Source of the DNA: Mycobacterium sp. 1081908.1
Lineage (GTDB): Bacteria > Actinomycetota > Actinomycetes > Mycobacteriales > Mycobacteriaceae
DNA length: 64,000 nucleotides
Direction of reading: 5' to 3'
NCBI RefSeq assembly: GCF_001673535.1
Contig: NZ_LZLY01000128.1
Coordinates: 41,785 to 105,784 of the forward strand
The notes under the pieces were generated by a model. It worked only from the letters and a program-made list of their open reading frames with translations, did not search any database and was not told the origin of the DNA. Both the position numbers and the translations under genes were made by a program. Shown here one piece after another: positions 42,399-50,624 of this stretch; position 1 is the first letter of the stretch, and every line of letters starts with the position of its first letter.

Positions 42399-43498
42399 GC
42401 CCGGACCTTTCCTTCCTGGACCGACACCGAGACGTCGGGCGCGCTCGGGTTGTCCAGCCAGCGCACCACCACGAACCCGCGGTGGCGACCTCCGGTGTCG
42501 AGCCAGTGGCCGAGACCGAAGTCCTCCGCCGAGATCGCGATCCGCACCCGCCCGTCCGCGTCGGGCCGCACCGCGCGACTGGTCACCGAGCTGTGCCGGC
42601 GGCGCGGCTCCAGGCACTCGTGCCACAGGCTTTCCAGCGTCACGTTCCAGTAGCGGGTGTCGGGCGGCTCGATGTCGAGCACCAACGCCTGGCCGGGATC
42701 GAGCCGGAACGTCCCCATCATGTAGAGGTTGTCCGGCGTGGTGTCGGCGGCGCCCAGATCGGCGGCCTCGGCGGTCAGCAACGTGTTGGGCGTATCGAGG
42801 AGCTCGGGCTTGATGGTCCGGTGCATCGTGACTAGTTTCATCAGCGACCACGCCATCGCGGTGAACTGGTCGGCGAGTTCGCCGTCGGTCAACGGCGTCA
42901 AGGGGTCGGGGTTCAGGGCTTCGATTCGCATCGTGGCCAACGTCTCGGAGGCGGGATCGCCGATGTACTCCCGGACGACCACCGACGACGCGTCCTCGGG
43001 AATCTTCACCCACTGCGCGCCGGCGAGATCCGCAGGCTCTTCCGAAGACAGCACCAGCGCGAATTCGTCGCCGCGCAGGGTCAGGTTGGTGTCGCTCACG
43101 TAGTTGGCCATCCGGCGTGGCGTCAGGCCGGTGCCGGCCAGGATCTGAAACCCGAGGTAGGCGCTGGTGCCCCGGGTGCCGGTGATCCGGTAGCGGCGGT
43201 CGCCGCGGATCATCGCCAGGTAGTAGTTGCCGTCGGGGTTGGGCCCCCCGATCATCCTTGTCGGAGAACACATATCGAAGAAGGCCGGGCGGTCGGGATC
43301 GGCCTCGACGGACAGCTGAGAACACAGCGACGAGACGCGGGCGATGACGCGCAGCCCTTCGAGGAGTTCCCGCTCCGATTTGGCGTCCTCGGTCACGATC
43401 TTCGTGACATCGCCCAGCATCTGCTGGAAGAACTGCCACGCGGCACGCGCCTTCGGGGCCACCTCGGCGGCCGGCTCGGGCGCCGTAAGCTGAGACAT
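42395..43498 (-). CDS. DUF1214 domain protein
   Basis: A 367-residue protein with the DUF1214 pattern in its second half (DNLYMMGTFRLDPGQALVLDIEPPDTRYWNVTLESLWHECLEPRRRHSS). The N-terminal half is helical. Function is not established; such genes are common beside mycobacterial sulfotransferase, FadE and mce genes. Its ATG lies inside a 33-base palindrome shared with the divergent TetR gene, so the transcript is probably leaderless and directly repressed by TetR. Confidence 0.78.
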   Translation of the reverse strand: MSQLTAPEPAAEVAPKARAAWQFFQQMLGDVTKIVTEDAKSERELLEGLRVIARVSSLCSQLSVEADPDRPAFFDMCSPTRMIGGPNPDGNYYLAMIRGDRRYRITGTRGTSAYLGFQILAGTGLTPRRMANYVSDTNLTLRGDEFALVLSSEEPADLAGAQWVKIPEDASSVVVREYIGDPASETLATMRIEALNPDPLTPLTDGELADQFTAMAWSLMKLVTMHRTIKPELLDTPNTLLTAEAADLGAADTTPDNLYMMGTFRLDPGQALVLDIEPPDTRYWNVTLESLWHECLEPRRRHSSVTSRAVRPDADGRVRIAISAEDFGLGHWLDTGGRHRGFVVVRWLDNPSAPDVSVSVQEGKVRA

Positions 43499-43523
43499 AG
43501 TCTTATGCTTAGACTATGTCTCA
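43491..43523. promoter_or_regulatory. 33-base operator palindrome containing both divergent start codons
   Basis: Perfect 13-base arms TGAGACATAGTCT (43491-43503) and AGACTATGTCTCA (43511-43523) around TATGCTT. The ATG of the DUF1214 gene lies in the left arm (minus strand) and that of TetR in the right arm, so both genes begin with the same ATGTCTCA. It must act as an operator and overlap the start of both messages. Confidence 0.8.
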
Positions 43524-44133
43524 CCCTTTGGCAACAGCTTCCCAGGCAGACGGTGAGCGGATCTCGCTCGCCGAACGGCGGCGCGCCGCGACGCGTCAGC
43601 GCATCGCAGCGGCGGCGGCGCAGCTGGTCGGCAGGGTTGGGCTGGCGGGCGCGACGGTGGACCGGATCGCCGACGCGGCGGCCATCGGGCGAGCGACGTT
43701 CTTCCGCTACTTCAACTCGAAGGAGGACGCCGTGGCCGAGGGCGTCAACGCCCTTTGGCTGAACCGCATCACCAGCGCTCTGGCCGCCCAGCCGGCGGCC
43801 CTGACCGCCACCGAGGCCGTCGCCGGCGCCTTCGGTGACCTCGCCCTCGGCTTCACCGAAATTGAGGACCAGGTTCGTGAATTAGCCACGCTCACAAGAT
43901 CATCCGAGACGCTGGATGCCTGGACATTGCGCATCTATGTCCGGTACGAATCGGCGATCGCCGAACTCATCGCGCCACGGATACCGCGATTGACAGCGCA
44001 GGATCCCAGGCCACGGCTGATCGGTGCGCTGGCGATGGCGGTGGTGCGCATCGCCCTGGACGACTGGCTGATCGACGGCGGATCGCTACCCGAGCGGGTG
44101 CGTCAGGGCCTGGCCGCCGTCGCGATCCAGTGA
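43516..44133 (+). CDS. TetR family transcriptional regulator
   Basis: A 205-residue repressor. HTH: TRQRIAAAAAQLVGRVGLAGATVDRIADAAAIGRATFFRYFNSKEDAVAEGV (about residues 29-80), then a helical domain typical of the MftR-like/TetR C group. It is divergent from the DUF1214-sulfotransferase pair with only 17 bases between the two ATGs, all within the operator palindrome. Autoregulation together with repression of that pair is the natural reading. Confidence 0.87.
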   Translation: MSHPLATASQADGERISLAERRRAATRQRIAAAAAQLVGRVGLAGATVDRIADAAAIGRATFFRYFNSKEDAVAEGVNALWLNRITSALAAQPAALTATEAVAGAFGDLALGFTEIEDQVRELATLTRSSETLDAWTLRIYVRYESAIAELIAPRIPRLTAQDPRPRLIGALAMAVVRIALDDWLIDGGSLPERVRQGLAAVAIQ

Positions 44134-44146
44134 TCATGGCGTGGCA

Positions 44147-44208
44147 GCCGAGTGTGGGCCCTACGTACGTGAGCTGCCCCGAATTCGTACATAGCCCCCA
44201 CACTCGGC
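44147..44208. terminator. Long interrupted hairpin between TetR gene and amidohydrolase operon
   Basis: Left arm GCCGAGTGTGGG (44147-44158), CC, CTACGTACG (44161-44169); right arm CGTACATAG (44186-44194), CC, CCCACACTCGGC (44197-44208). The outer 12 pairs are perfect and eight of nine inner pairs match, with a 16-base loop. It begins 13 bases after the TetR stop, so a terminator is likely, but the structure is longer than usual and lacks a T run. The ACTCGGC edge resembles the flanks of the 41.2-kb hairpin repeat. Confidence 0.6.
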
Positions 44209-44221
44209 GGCGCTAGTATGC

Positions 44222-44234
44222 GGACTAATAGTCC
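44222..44234. promoter_or_regulatory. Palindrome upstream of the amidohydrolase operon
   Basis: GGACTA, A, TAGTCC: perfect six-base arms, about 160 bases before the first gene of the operon. It could be the operator for the PadR regulator encoded at the operon's end. The evidence is only position and symmetry. Confidence 0.35.
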
Positions 44235-44394
44235 CTCATAATCGACGGGAACCCGCAGCCGGTCGCGTTTGCTGCCGATCCATCTACTGCGTCCCAGCGT
44301 GCATTTGCCGCACGTCCGCGGCACGCAGCGCCGTTGACACTGTGACTCACGCCATTGTCTACTAGTCGCTATACCGGCACGCGAGGAGCGCGGC

Positions 44395-45732
44395 ATGAAC
44401 AAGGACGACCTGATCCTGATCAGTGTGGACGACCATATCGCCGAGCCGGCCGACATGTTCGACGCGCACGTGCCCGCCAAGTACAAGGAGCTCGCGCCCC
44501 GGGTGGTGATGGAACCCGATGGTGTCCAGCAGTGGTACTACGGCGAGGTCCGCGGGCGGAACATGGGCCTGAACGCCGTCGCCGGAAAACCCCGCGAGAT
44601 GTACAACATCGATGCCTCGCGCTACGACGAGATGCGGCCGGGCTGCTTCAACGTCGACGAGCGGGTCCGCGACATGAATGCCGGCGGCCAGCTGGCGGGT
44701 TTGAACTTCCCGAATTTCACCGGGTTCTCGGGCCAGGTGCTCAACCAGGGCCCCGATCGCGACGTCAACCTGGTGATGATCAAGGCGTACAACGACTGGC
44801 ACGTCGACGAGTGGTGCGCCGCCCACCCGGGCCGCTTCATCCCGTGCGGGATCCTGCCGCTGTTCGACGTCGCTGAGGCGGCCAAGGAGGTCAAGCGGCT
44901 GGCCGGCAAGGGCTGCCACGCGGTGACGTTTTCGGAGAACCCGGAAGCGTTGCAAATGCCCAGTATTCACACTAGATATTGGTATCCGCTGTTCGAGGCC
45001 GTCTGCGAGAACAAGACGGTGTTGTGCACCCATGTCGGCTCGGCGTCCCGCTCTCCGCAGGTGTCGACGGATGCCCCGCCCAGCGTGCAGATGACGGCCT
45101 CGTCGATGATGAGCATGTTCACCTTCACCGAGCTGATCTGGGCCGAATTCTGGGTCGACTTCCCGCAACTGAAGTTCTCGCTCACCGAGGGCGACGTCGG
45201 GTGGATCCCGTATTTCCTGTGGCGCGCCGAGCACGTTTACAACCGCCACTCGGGCTGGACGCTGGCGAAGTTCCCACCCGGCTACGCCGGACCCAGTGAC
45301 GTGTTCAAGCGGCACTTCTACACGTGCTTCATCAGCGACAAGGTCGGCGTGCGCAACATGGACTGGTTCAACGAGGACATGCTGTGCTGGGAGTCCGACT
45401 TTCCGCATTCCGACAGCAACTGGCCGTTCGCGCCCGAGGACGTCCTCGAGACCATGGGTCACCTGGACGACTCGGTCATCAACAAGATCACGCATGAAAA
45501 CGCCATGGCCGCATACTCGTTCGACCCGTTCAAGTACATCCCCAAGGAGCGCGCCCGCGCCGGGTACCTGCGCTCCCAGGCCACCGACGTCGACGTCGTC
45601 ACGCATGTCGGCCGGCGGGCCAGCCAGCGTGATATCGACGCGTGGACCCGGATGACCCAGTTCGCGCAGCAGGCCCAGGTCACGGCGGAGGCTTCCGGCA
45701 TTTCCGGGCGCGCCACCACGCTGGGCAACTGA
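44395..45732 (+). CDS. Amidohydrolase family 2 protein (ACMSD-like)
   Basis: A 445-residue TIM-barrel protein of the amidohydrolase-2 / aminocarboxymuconate-semialdehyde decarboxylase group. Metal ligands: the Asp-His of ISVDDHIAEPADMF at the N-terminus, His in TVLCTHVGSAS, and Asp in CWESDFPHSDSNWP near residue 345. This mycobacterial branch is usually found with steroid or lipid CoA genes; decarboxylation or hydrolysis is possible. ATG 44395 follows GAGGAG. The CoA-transferase begins two bases after its stop. First gene of a six-gene operon to 50624. Confidence 0.82.
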   Translation: MNKDDLILISVDDHIAEPADMFDAHVPAKYKELAPRVVMEPDGVQQWYYGEVRGRNMGLNAVAGKPREMYNIDASRYDEMRPGCFNVDERVRDMNAGGQLAGLNFPNFTGFSGQVLNQGPDRDVNLVMIKAYNDWHVDEWCAAHPGRFIPCGILPLFDVAEAAKEVKRLAGKGCHAVTFSENPEALQMPSIHTRYWYPLFEAVCENKTVLCTHVGSASRSPQVSTDAPPSVQMTASSMMSMFTFTELIWAEFWVDFPQLKFSLTEGDVGWIPYFLWRAEHVYNRHSGWTLAKFPPGYAGPSDVFKRHFYTCFISDKVGVRNMDWFNEDMLCWESDFPHSDSNWPFAPEDVLETMGHLDDSVINKITHENAMAAYSFDPFKYIPKERARAGYLRSQATDVDVVTHVGRRASQRDIDAWTRMTQFAQQAQVTAEASGISGRATTLGN

Positions 45733-45734
45733 GC

Positions 45735-48068
45735 GTGGTCGCCCGGGCGCCGTTCGCGGACTGGCGGGTGCTGGAGTTGGCCAACGGCATCGCGGTGTCC
45801 TACTGCGGCAAGATGTTCGTTGATGCCGGCGCCGAGGTCGTGAAAATCGAATCGCCGCATGGCGATTCGATGCGGGGCTGGTCGGCCGGCGGACCCCCCG
45901 GGGCGCTGTTCGGCTACCTGGCCGCAGGCAAGAAGTCGGTCAACGATCGAGGGCAGGCCGCGGCGCTACTGGCCGGCGCCGACCTCGTGCTCACCGACCT
46001 GACCGACGGCTGGACCCTCGACGACATCACCGCCCACACCGGACCGTCGGCGGTGGTGGTGGCGGTGACGCCATTCGGCACCACGGGGCCCTATGTCGAA
46101 AACCAGGTGGTCGCCAACGAATTCATTCTGCAGGCGCTGTGCGGCTCGATCGCCGGCCGCGGCTGGCCGGGCGACGAACCGGTGCAGGCGGGCGGGCGCC
46201 TCGGCGAGTGGCTGGCCGGCTCGTTCGCGGCCCCCGTCGCCGCCGCGACGGCCCGGCGCGCCGTCCGGGGAGGCGGCGGCGAGGTCATCGACGTCTCGAC
46301 CTACGAGGCCATGGCGATCGCGATGGGAGGCCTGTCCGCGATGTCGGCCAGCGTGCTGGGCGCGGATTCCCTTCAACAGCAACGCAGTCTGGAACTGCCG
46401 TCGATCGTCCCCACGGCCGACGGCCTGGTCGGCTTCTGCACCATCACCGCGCAGCAGTTCCAGGACTTTCTGGTGATGATCGATCGCGCCGACCTGCTCG
46501 ACGACGCCGAGCTGGCCTCGTTCGCCGGGCGGGTCGAGCGCCGCGACGAATTCCTCGGCATGGTCACGCAATGGACGGAAACCCGGACCACGCAGGAGAT
46601 CATCGACGTCGCGGTGGCCTTCCGCATCCCGGTCGCCCCCATCGGAACCCCCGCCACGGTGCCTAAGGTCGACCACTTCGTCGAACGCGGCGTCTTCGTC
46701 GAATCCGAACCCGGCGGGCTGCAGCCGCGGGTGCCGTATCGGAGCGACGCGATGGCGACCAGCCCGCCCGGAACCCCTCCCGCGCTGGGCGCGGACAACG
46801 GCCGCGTCGCCTGGCCGCCGCGGCCCCCAACGCCGCGGGCTACCGATGCGGGCGCACTCCCGTTGTCCGACATACGGGTAACCGACTTCACCGCATTCTG
46901 GGCGGGGCCCGTCGCCACCCAGTTCCTGGGCGCGCTCGGCGCCGACGTGATCAAGCTCGAGGGCGTGCGCCGGCCCGACGGCATGAGGTTCTCCGCCGGC
47001 CGCCCTCCCGACTGGGACCAATGGTGGGAGTGGGGCCCGGTTTTCTTGTGCAGCAACAACAACAAGCGCGCCGTCAGCGTCGAACTCAGCCTCGACGCCG
47101 GCCGCGCCATCGCGCTGGAGCTCATCGCGGCAAGCGATCTCGTCATCGAGAACTTCTCGCCGCGGGTGATGGAGAATTTCGGCCTGGACTGGGCTGCGGT
47201 GAGGGCGGCCAATCCGCGCGCCATCATGGTCCGGATGCCGGCGTTTGGCCTCGACGGCCCGTGGCGCGACCGCGTCGGCTTCGCCCAGACCATGGAGCAG
47301 GCGACCGGCATGGCCTGGGTGACCGGGCATGCCGACGGCCCGCCGGTGATTCCACGCGGGGTGTGCGATCCGATGGCGGGGCTACATGCCGCGTTCGCCG
47401 CGGTTGCGGCGCTGGCGATCCGCGACCGGGACGGAACCGGGATGCATGTCGAGTCGACCATGGTCGAGGCCGCGCTGAACGTGGCCGCCGAGATGGTGGT
47501 CGAGTACTCGCGCAACGGAATCGAGCTGCGCCGCAACGGGAACAAGGGCCCCGGCGCAACGCCGCAGGGCCTTTATCCGTGCCGCGGCGACGACGAATGG
47601 GTCGCGCTCGCCGCGATGGAAGATGCCGCGCGCGCCTCGCTGGCGGCGCTCATCGACCGGCCCGACCTCGGCCCGGACGGCGCCGCTTGGCGGGACGGGG
47701 CCGACGAAATCGACAAGCTGATCTCCGGCTGGACCGCTCGACTCTCCGCGACCGAAGCGGTGGATGCGCTTTGCGCGGGCGGCGTTGCGGCGGCGCGCGT
47801 CACGGCGCCCGCGGAGCTGCTGAGCGACCCGCAACTGCTCGCCCGCGGATTCTGGGAAACGGTCGACCATCCCGTCGCCGGCTCGTTCCTGTGCACCGGC
47901 ATGCCCTTCGCATTCCTCGGGAAACCACGACGCTGGATCCGACGGATCGCGCCGTTGTACGGCCAGCACACCGACGAGGTGCTGACGGGAATTCTGGGGC
48001 GCAGCGAACGGGAGCTGTCGGAATTGCGAGCCTCGGGGGCCACCAGCGCGCGGCCGGCGGGACTGTGA
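45735..48068 (+). CDS. Fused two-domain CaiB/BaiF family CoA-transferase
   Basis: A 777-residue protein with two class III CoA-transferase modules. The first (about residues 1-370) opens FADWRVLELANGIAVSYCGKMFVDAGAEVVKIESPHGDSMRG; the second (about 385-777) opens LSDIRVTDFTAFWAGPVATQFLGALGADVIKLEGVRRPDGMR. Each has a later GGEVIDVST- or GMHVEST-type strand. At the catalytic Asp position both halves appear to have Glu (STYEA, TMVEA). It would move CoA between acids, activating the substrate without ATP. GTG 45735, two bases after the amidohydrolase stop, is the only well-placed start. Confidence 0.85.
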   Translation: MVARAPFADWRVLELANGIAVSYCGKMFVDAGAEVVKIESPHGDSMRGWSAGGPPGALFGYLAAGKKSVNDRGQAAALLAGADLVLTDLTDGWTLDDITAHTGPSAVVVAVTPFGTTGPYVENQVVANEFILQALCGSIAGRGWPGDEPVQAGGRLGEWLAGSFAAPVAAATARRAVRGGGGEVIDVSTYEAMAIAMGGLSAMSASVLGADSLQQQRSLELPSIVPTADGLVGFCTITAQQFQDFLVMIDRADLLDDAELASFAGRVERRDEFLGMVTQWTETRTTQEIIDVAVAFRIPVAPIGTPATVPKVDHFVERGVFVESEPGGLQPRVPYRSDAMATSPPGTPPALGADNGRVAWPPRPPTPRATDAGALPLSDIRVTDFTAFWAGPVATQFLGALGADVIKLEGVRRPDGMRFSAGRPPDWDQWWEWGPVFLCSNNNKRAVSVELSLDAGRAIALELIAASDLVIENFSPRVMENFGLDWAAVRAANPRAIMVRMPAFGLDGPWRDRVGFAQTMEQATGMAWVTGHADGPPVIPRGVCDPMAGLHAAFAAVAALAIRDRDGTGMHVESTMVEAALNVAAEMVVEYSRNGIELRRNGNKGPGATPQGLYPCRGDDEWVALAAMEDAARASLAALIDRPDLGPDGAAWRDGADEIDKLISGWTARLSATEAVDALCAGGVAAARVTAPAELLSDPQLLARGFWETVDHPVAGSFLCTGMPFAFLGKPRRWIRRIAPLYGQHTDEVLTGILGRSERELSELRASGATSARPAGL

Positions 48069-48069
48069 C

Positions 48070-48399
48070 GTGCCGGTCACGCTGTGCGTCCCGCCGCGCG
48101 CCGGCGAGTTGTGCGCACCGGTCCGGTTTCTGTTGCGGGAGGATTCCGTCGTGATGGAACTGACCGCACGCCACCGCATCACCGGAGTCGAATGGGACGG
48201 GAACGAACGCGCGGTGGCGATGGTCGTCGAGATCACCGACCCGCAAACGGCTAGGCCGATCGACGTGCGCATCGAAGTGGTCGAAAAAGGCGCCGCACGC
48301 ACCGAAGCGCGGACCACTGCCATCGGCACCATCGACCGTGACGGGCGGGAATACGACGTCATCGGCACCTACCTGGGAGTTGTCGCGGATGAGAACTAG
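48070..48399 (+). CDS. Hypothetical small protein in CoA-transferase operon
   Basis: A 109-residue protein I cannot assign. It is mostly beta-strand (VMELTARHRITGVEWDGNERAVAMVVEITDPQTARPIDVRIEVV) with no membrane helix or metal motif; a small barrel or a hot-dog-like accessory domain is conceivable. It starts at GTG 48070, one base after the CoA-transferase stop, and overlaps the thiolase-like gene by 11 bases, so it belongs to the operon. Confidence 0.6.
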   Translation: MPVTLCVPPRAGELCAPVRFLLREDSVVMELTARHRITGVEWDGNERAVAMVVEITDPQTARPIDVRIEVVEKGAARTEARTTAIGTIDRDGREYDVIGTYLGVVADEN

Positions 48400-49555
48400 T
48401 CCGGCGAAGCGAACCGCGGCGATCGTCGGGGTGCACAACACCCGGCAGGGCCGCCGACTGGATGGCGAGACCTCACGAAGTTTGGCGCTCAACGCCATTC
48501 ACGGGGCGCTCGCCGACGCCGGCCTGAGCCTCGACGACGTCGACGGGATCAGCGCGGGCCCGCTTTCCACCACGTTGATCTACGACCTGCGTCTCGGGCC
48601 GGCCTGGCAGGGCCTGGCGTTCGGGGTCGGCATGATCACCGAGGCGGCAGCCGCGATCGAGCACGGCATGGCCGACGTCGTCGTCCTGGTCGCCGCCCAG
48701 GCCGGTGAATACCGCGACCACCAGGCCACCGCGCCGTGGACCCGGCCCGAGAACGAATTCGTCGCGCCCTGGGGCATGTTCACCACCGCCGAGTTCGCGC
48801 TCATCGCCCGGCGCCACATGCACGTCTACGGCACCACGCGCGAACAACTGTCGATCGTCGCGGCGACCATTCGCAACAACGGATCGCGAAACCCCGAAGC
48901 CGTTTACTACCAACGTGGACCGTTCGCCCCGGAGGACATCACCGCGTCACGGCCCATCGCCGACCCGTTTCACCTCCTCGACTGCGCGACCACGTCCGAG
49001 GGCGGCTGCGCCCTCGTCGTGGCCAACATCGACCGAGTGGACGTGGCCGGCCAACCGATCTACATGTTGGGCAGCGGCGCGGACTTTCACGGCCCGTCGT
49101 ATCAGCATCCACCCGCGTGGGACCTCGCCGGCCGGCGCGGCGATCACGTGAACGGCGTGGTCGGCAGGCGCGCGGCCGAACGCGCGTTCGCCCATGCCGG
49201 ACTGCGGCGCGACGACATCGACGTGCTGGAACTCTACGATCCGTTCTCCTTCGAAATCATCCGTCAGCTAGAGGCTTTCGGGTTCTGCGGCGACGGCGAG
49301 GGCGGGCCGTTCGTCGCCGACGGCCACATCGCGATCGACGGTAGCCACCCGGTCACAACCGACGGGGGGACCATGTCCTTCAGCCACGCCGGCTCCAACC
49401 CACAGATGATGCAGCGGGCCGTCCGGGCCGTTCAGCAGCTGCGCGGCGAGGCCGGTGACCTCCAGGTGCCCGACGCGCACGTCGCGTTCTGCAGCAACGG
49501 CGGAGCCGGCGCCCTGTTCACCACCGTCCTGATCCTGGGAGACGAGCCGCGATGA
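48389..49555 (+). CDS. Thiolase-like protein (Ltp2-type aldolase candidate)
   Basis: A 388-residue thiolase-fold protein of the lipid-transfer branch. The nucleophilic Cys position is replaced (LGPAWQGLAFGVGMITEAAAAIEHG), while the Tyr segment VLELYDPFSFEIIRQLEAFGFC and the C-terminal Gly loop are kept. It resembles the thiolase-like protein at 39.5 kb and likely does retro-aldol or related C-C bond cleavage of an acyl-CoA. It overlaps the preceding gene by 11 bases and the DUF35 gene by four (ATGA). ATG 48389 gives the normal N-terminus AAIVGVHNTRQG. Confidence 0.8.
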   Translation: MRTSPAKRTAAIVGVHNTRQGRRLDGETSRSLALNAIHGALADAGLSLDDVDGISAGPLSTTLIYDLRLGPAWQGLAFGVGMITEAAAAIEHGMADVVVLVAAQAGEYRDHQATAPWTRPENEFVAPWGMFTTAEFALIARRHMHVYGTTREQLSIVAATIRNNGSRNPEAVYYQRGPFAPEDITASRPIADPFHLLDCATTSEGGCALVVANIDRVDVAGQPIYMLGSGADFHGPSYQHPPAWDLAGRRGDHVNGVVGRRAAERAFAHAGLRRDDIDVLELYDPFSFEIIRQLEAFGFCGDGEGGPFVADGHIAIDGSHPVTTDGGTMSFSHAGSNPQMMQRAVRAVQQLRGEAGDLQVPDAHVAFCSNGGAGALFTTVLILGDEPR

Positions 49556-49974
49556 CACATGAACCGCTGCGGCCCCAGGCCGGGCCGGTGCCCCACGCCA
49601 GCAGTGAGCTCAGCGTCCCCTTCTGGCAGGGCTGCGGGGCGGGCGAACTGCGCTACCAACGCTGCGAGGCCTGCGGCCTGTCGAACTTTCCGCCGACCGA
49701 GCATTGCCGCCAATGCCTTTCGGCCGAATTGCGGTGGGAGCGCAGCGGCGGGGTCGGCGAGATTTACAGCTGGACCGTGGTGCATCGCCCGGTCACGGCG
49801 GAGTTCGCACCGCCGTACGCGCCGGCGATCGTCACGCTGGACGAGGGCTACCAGATGCTGACCAACGTCGTCGGTGTGACCCCGGAAGACCTCGCCATCG
49901 GCATGCGCGTTCGCGTGCAATTCCATGGCGTCGGCGCCGACGTGGCCCTGCCGTATTTCACCGGGTCGCAATGA
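49552..49974 (+). CDS. DUF35 zinc-ribbon/OB-fold protein
   Basis: A 140-residue partner protein of thiolase-like aldolases (ChsH2 C-terminal type). The zinc ribbon is intact: QRCEACGLSNFPPTEHCRQC provides four Cys (about residues 38-57). The OB-fold follows (GEIYSWTVVHRPVTAEFAPPYAPAIVTLDEG; IGMRVRVQF). It should form a complex with the thiolase-like protein encoded just upstream. Overlaps neighbours on both sides by ATGA. Confidence 0.87.
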   Translation: MTHEPLRPQAGPVPHASSELSVPFWQGCGAGELRYQRCEACGLSNFPPTEHCRQCLSAELRWERSGGVGEIYSWTVVHRPVTAEFAPPYAPAIVTLDEGYQMLTNVVGVTPEDLAIGMRVRVQFHGVGADVALPYFTGSQ

Positions 49975-50624
49975 ATCCCGCGCGATCCAGCGACGACCTG
50001 CCGGTGACGGCCTACCTGGTGCTGGGCGTGCTGGCCGCCAACGACGAGCAACTCACCGCAGGCGAGATCAAGATGCGTGCCGAACTGTCGGTCGGCCACT
50101 TCTATTGGTCGCCGTCGGTGAGCCACGTGCGGCGCGAGCTGAACAGGTTGCTGGAGCGGGGGATGGTCAGCGAGATCGGCGCCCAATCCGGCAAGCGGTC
50201 GATCACGCTGTACGAGACGACCGACTCCGGGCTGGATGCGCTGCGCCGGTGGGTCCAGCACTTTCCGGCTCAGGAACGGGTGGTCATCAAACACCCCGTC
50301 ATCCTCAAGACCTGGCTCGCGCGCGGCGACGATCCGGAACACGTGGTCGACACCCTGGACCGCCACCTCGAGGCGACCCGCGCCCGCCTGGACGAGGCGC
50401 TGTGGTCGCGGCAGCGCTCCCACGACCTCGGGCTGGCCGACGACCCGGACCAGCGCTGCTTGTTCGCGGTGCTCGACTACGCGATCCGCGGTTTGTATGC
50501 GGAGATCTCCAACATCGCGCAGCTGCGCGACGAGATCGCCCGCGGCACCAGCCGAGACCCCGTCAAACGGGTGCGACGGACGAAGGGGCAGATCCGCCGC
50601 CGGGCACGCGCGGACCCGAGCTAG
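49971..50624 (+). CDS. PadR family transcriptional regulator
   Basis: A 217-residue regulator at the end of the CoA-transferase operon. The winged helix (TAYLVLGVLAANDEQLTAGEIKMRAELSVGHFYWSPSVSHVRRELNRLLERGMV, about residues 12-66) is followed by a helical dimer domain. Start ATG 49971 overlaps the DUF35 stop. Being cotranscribed with the enzymes suggests feedback control of this operon. Its last 62 bases overlap, antisense, the 3' end of the acyl-CoA synthetase gene. Confidence 0.85.
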   Translation: MNPARSSDDLPVTAYLVLGVLAANDEQLTAGEIKMRAELSVGHFYWSPSVSHVRRELNRLLERGMVSEIGAQSGKRSITLYETTDSGLDALRRWVQHFPAQERVVIKHPVILKTWLARGDDPEHVVDTLDRHLEATRARLDEALWSRQRSHDLGLADDPDQRCLFAVLDYAIRGLYAEISNIAQLRDEIARGTSRDPVKRVRRTKGQIRRRARADPS

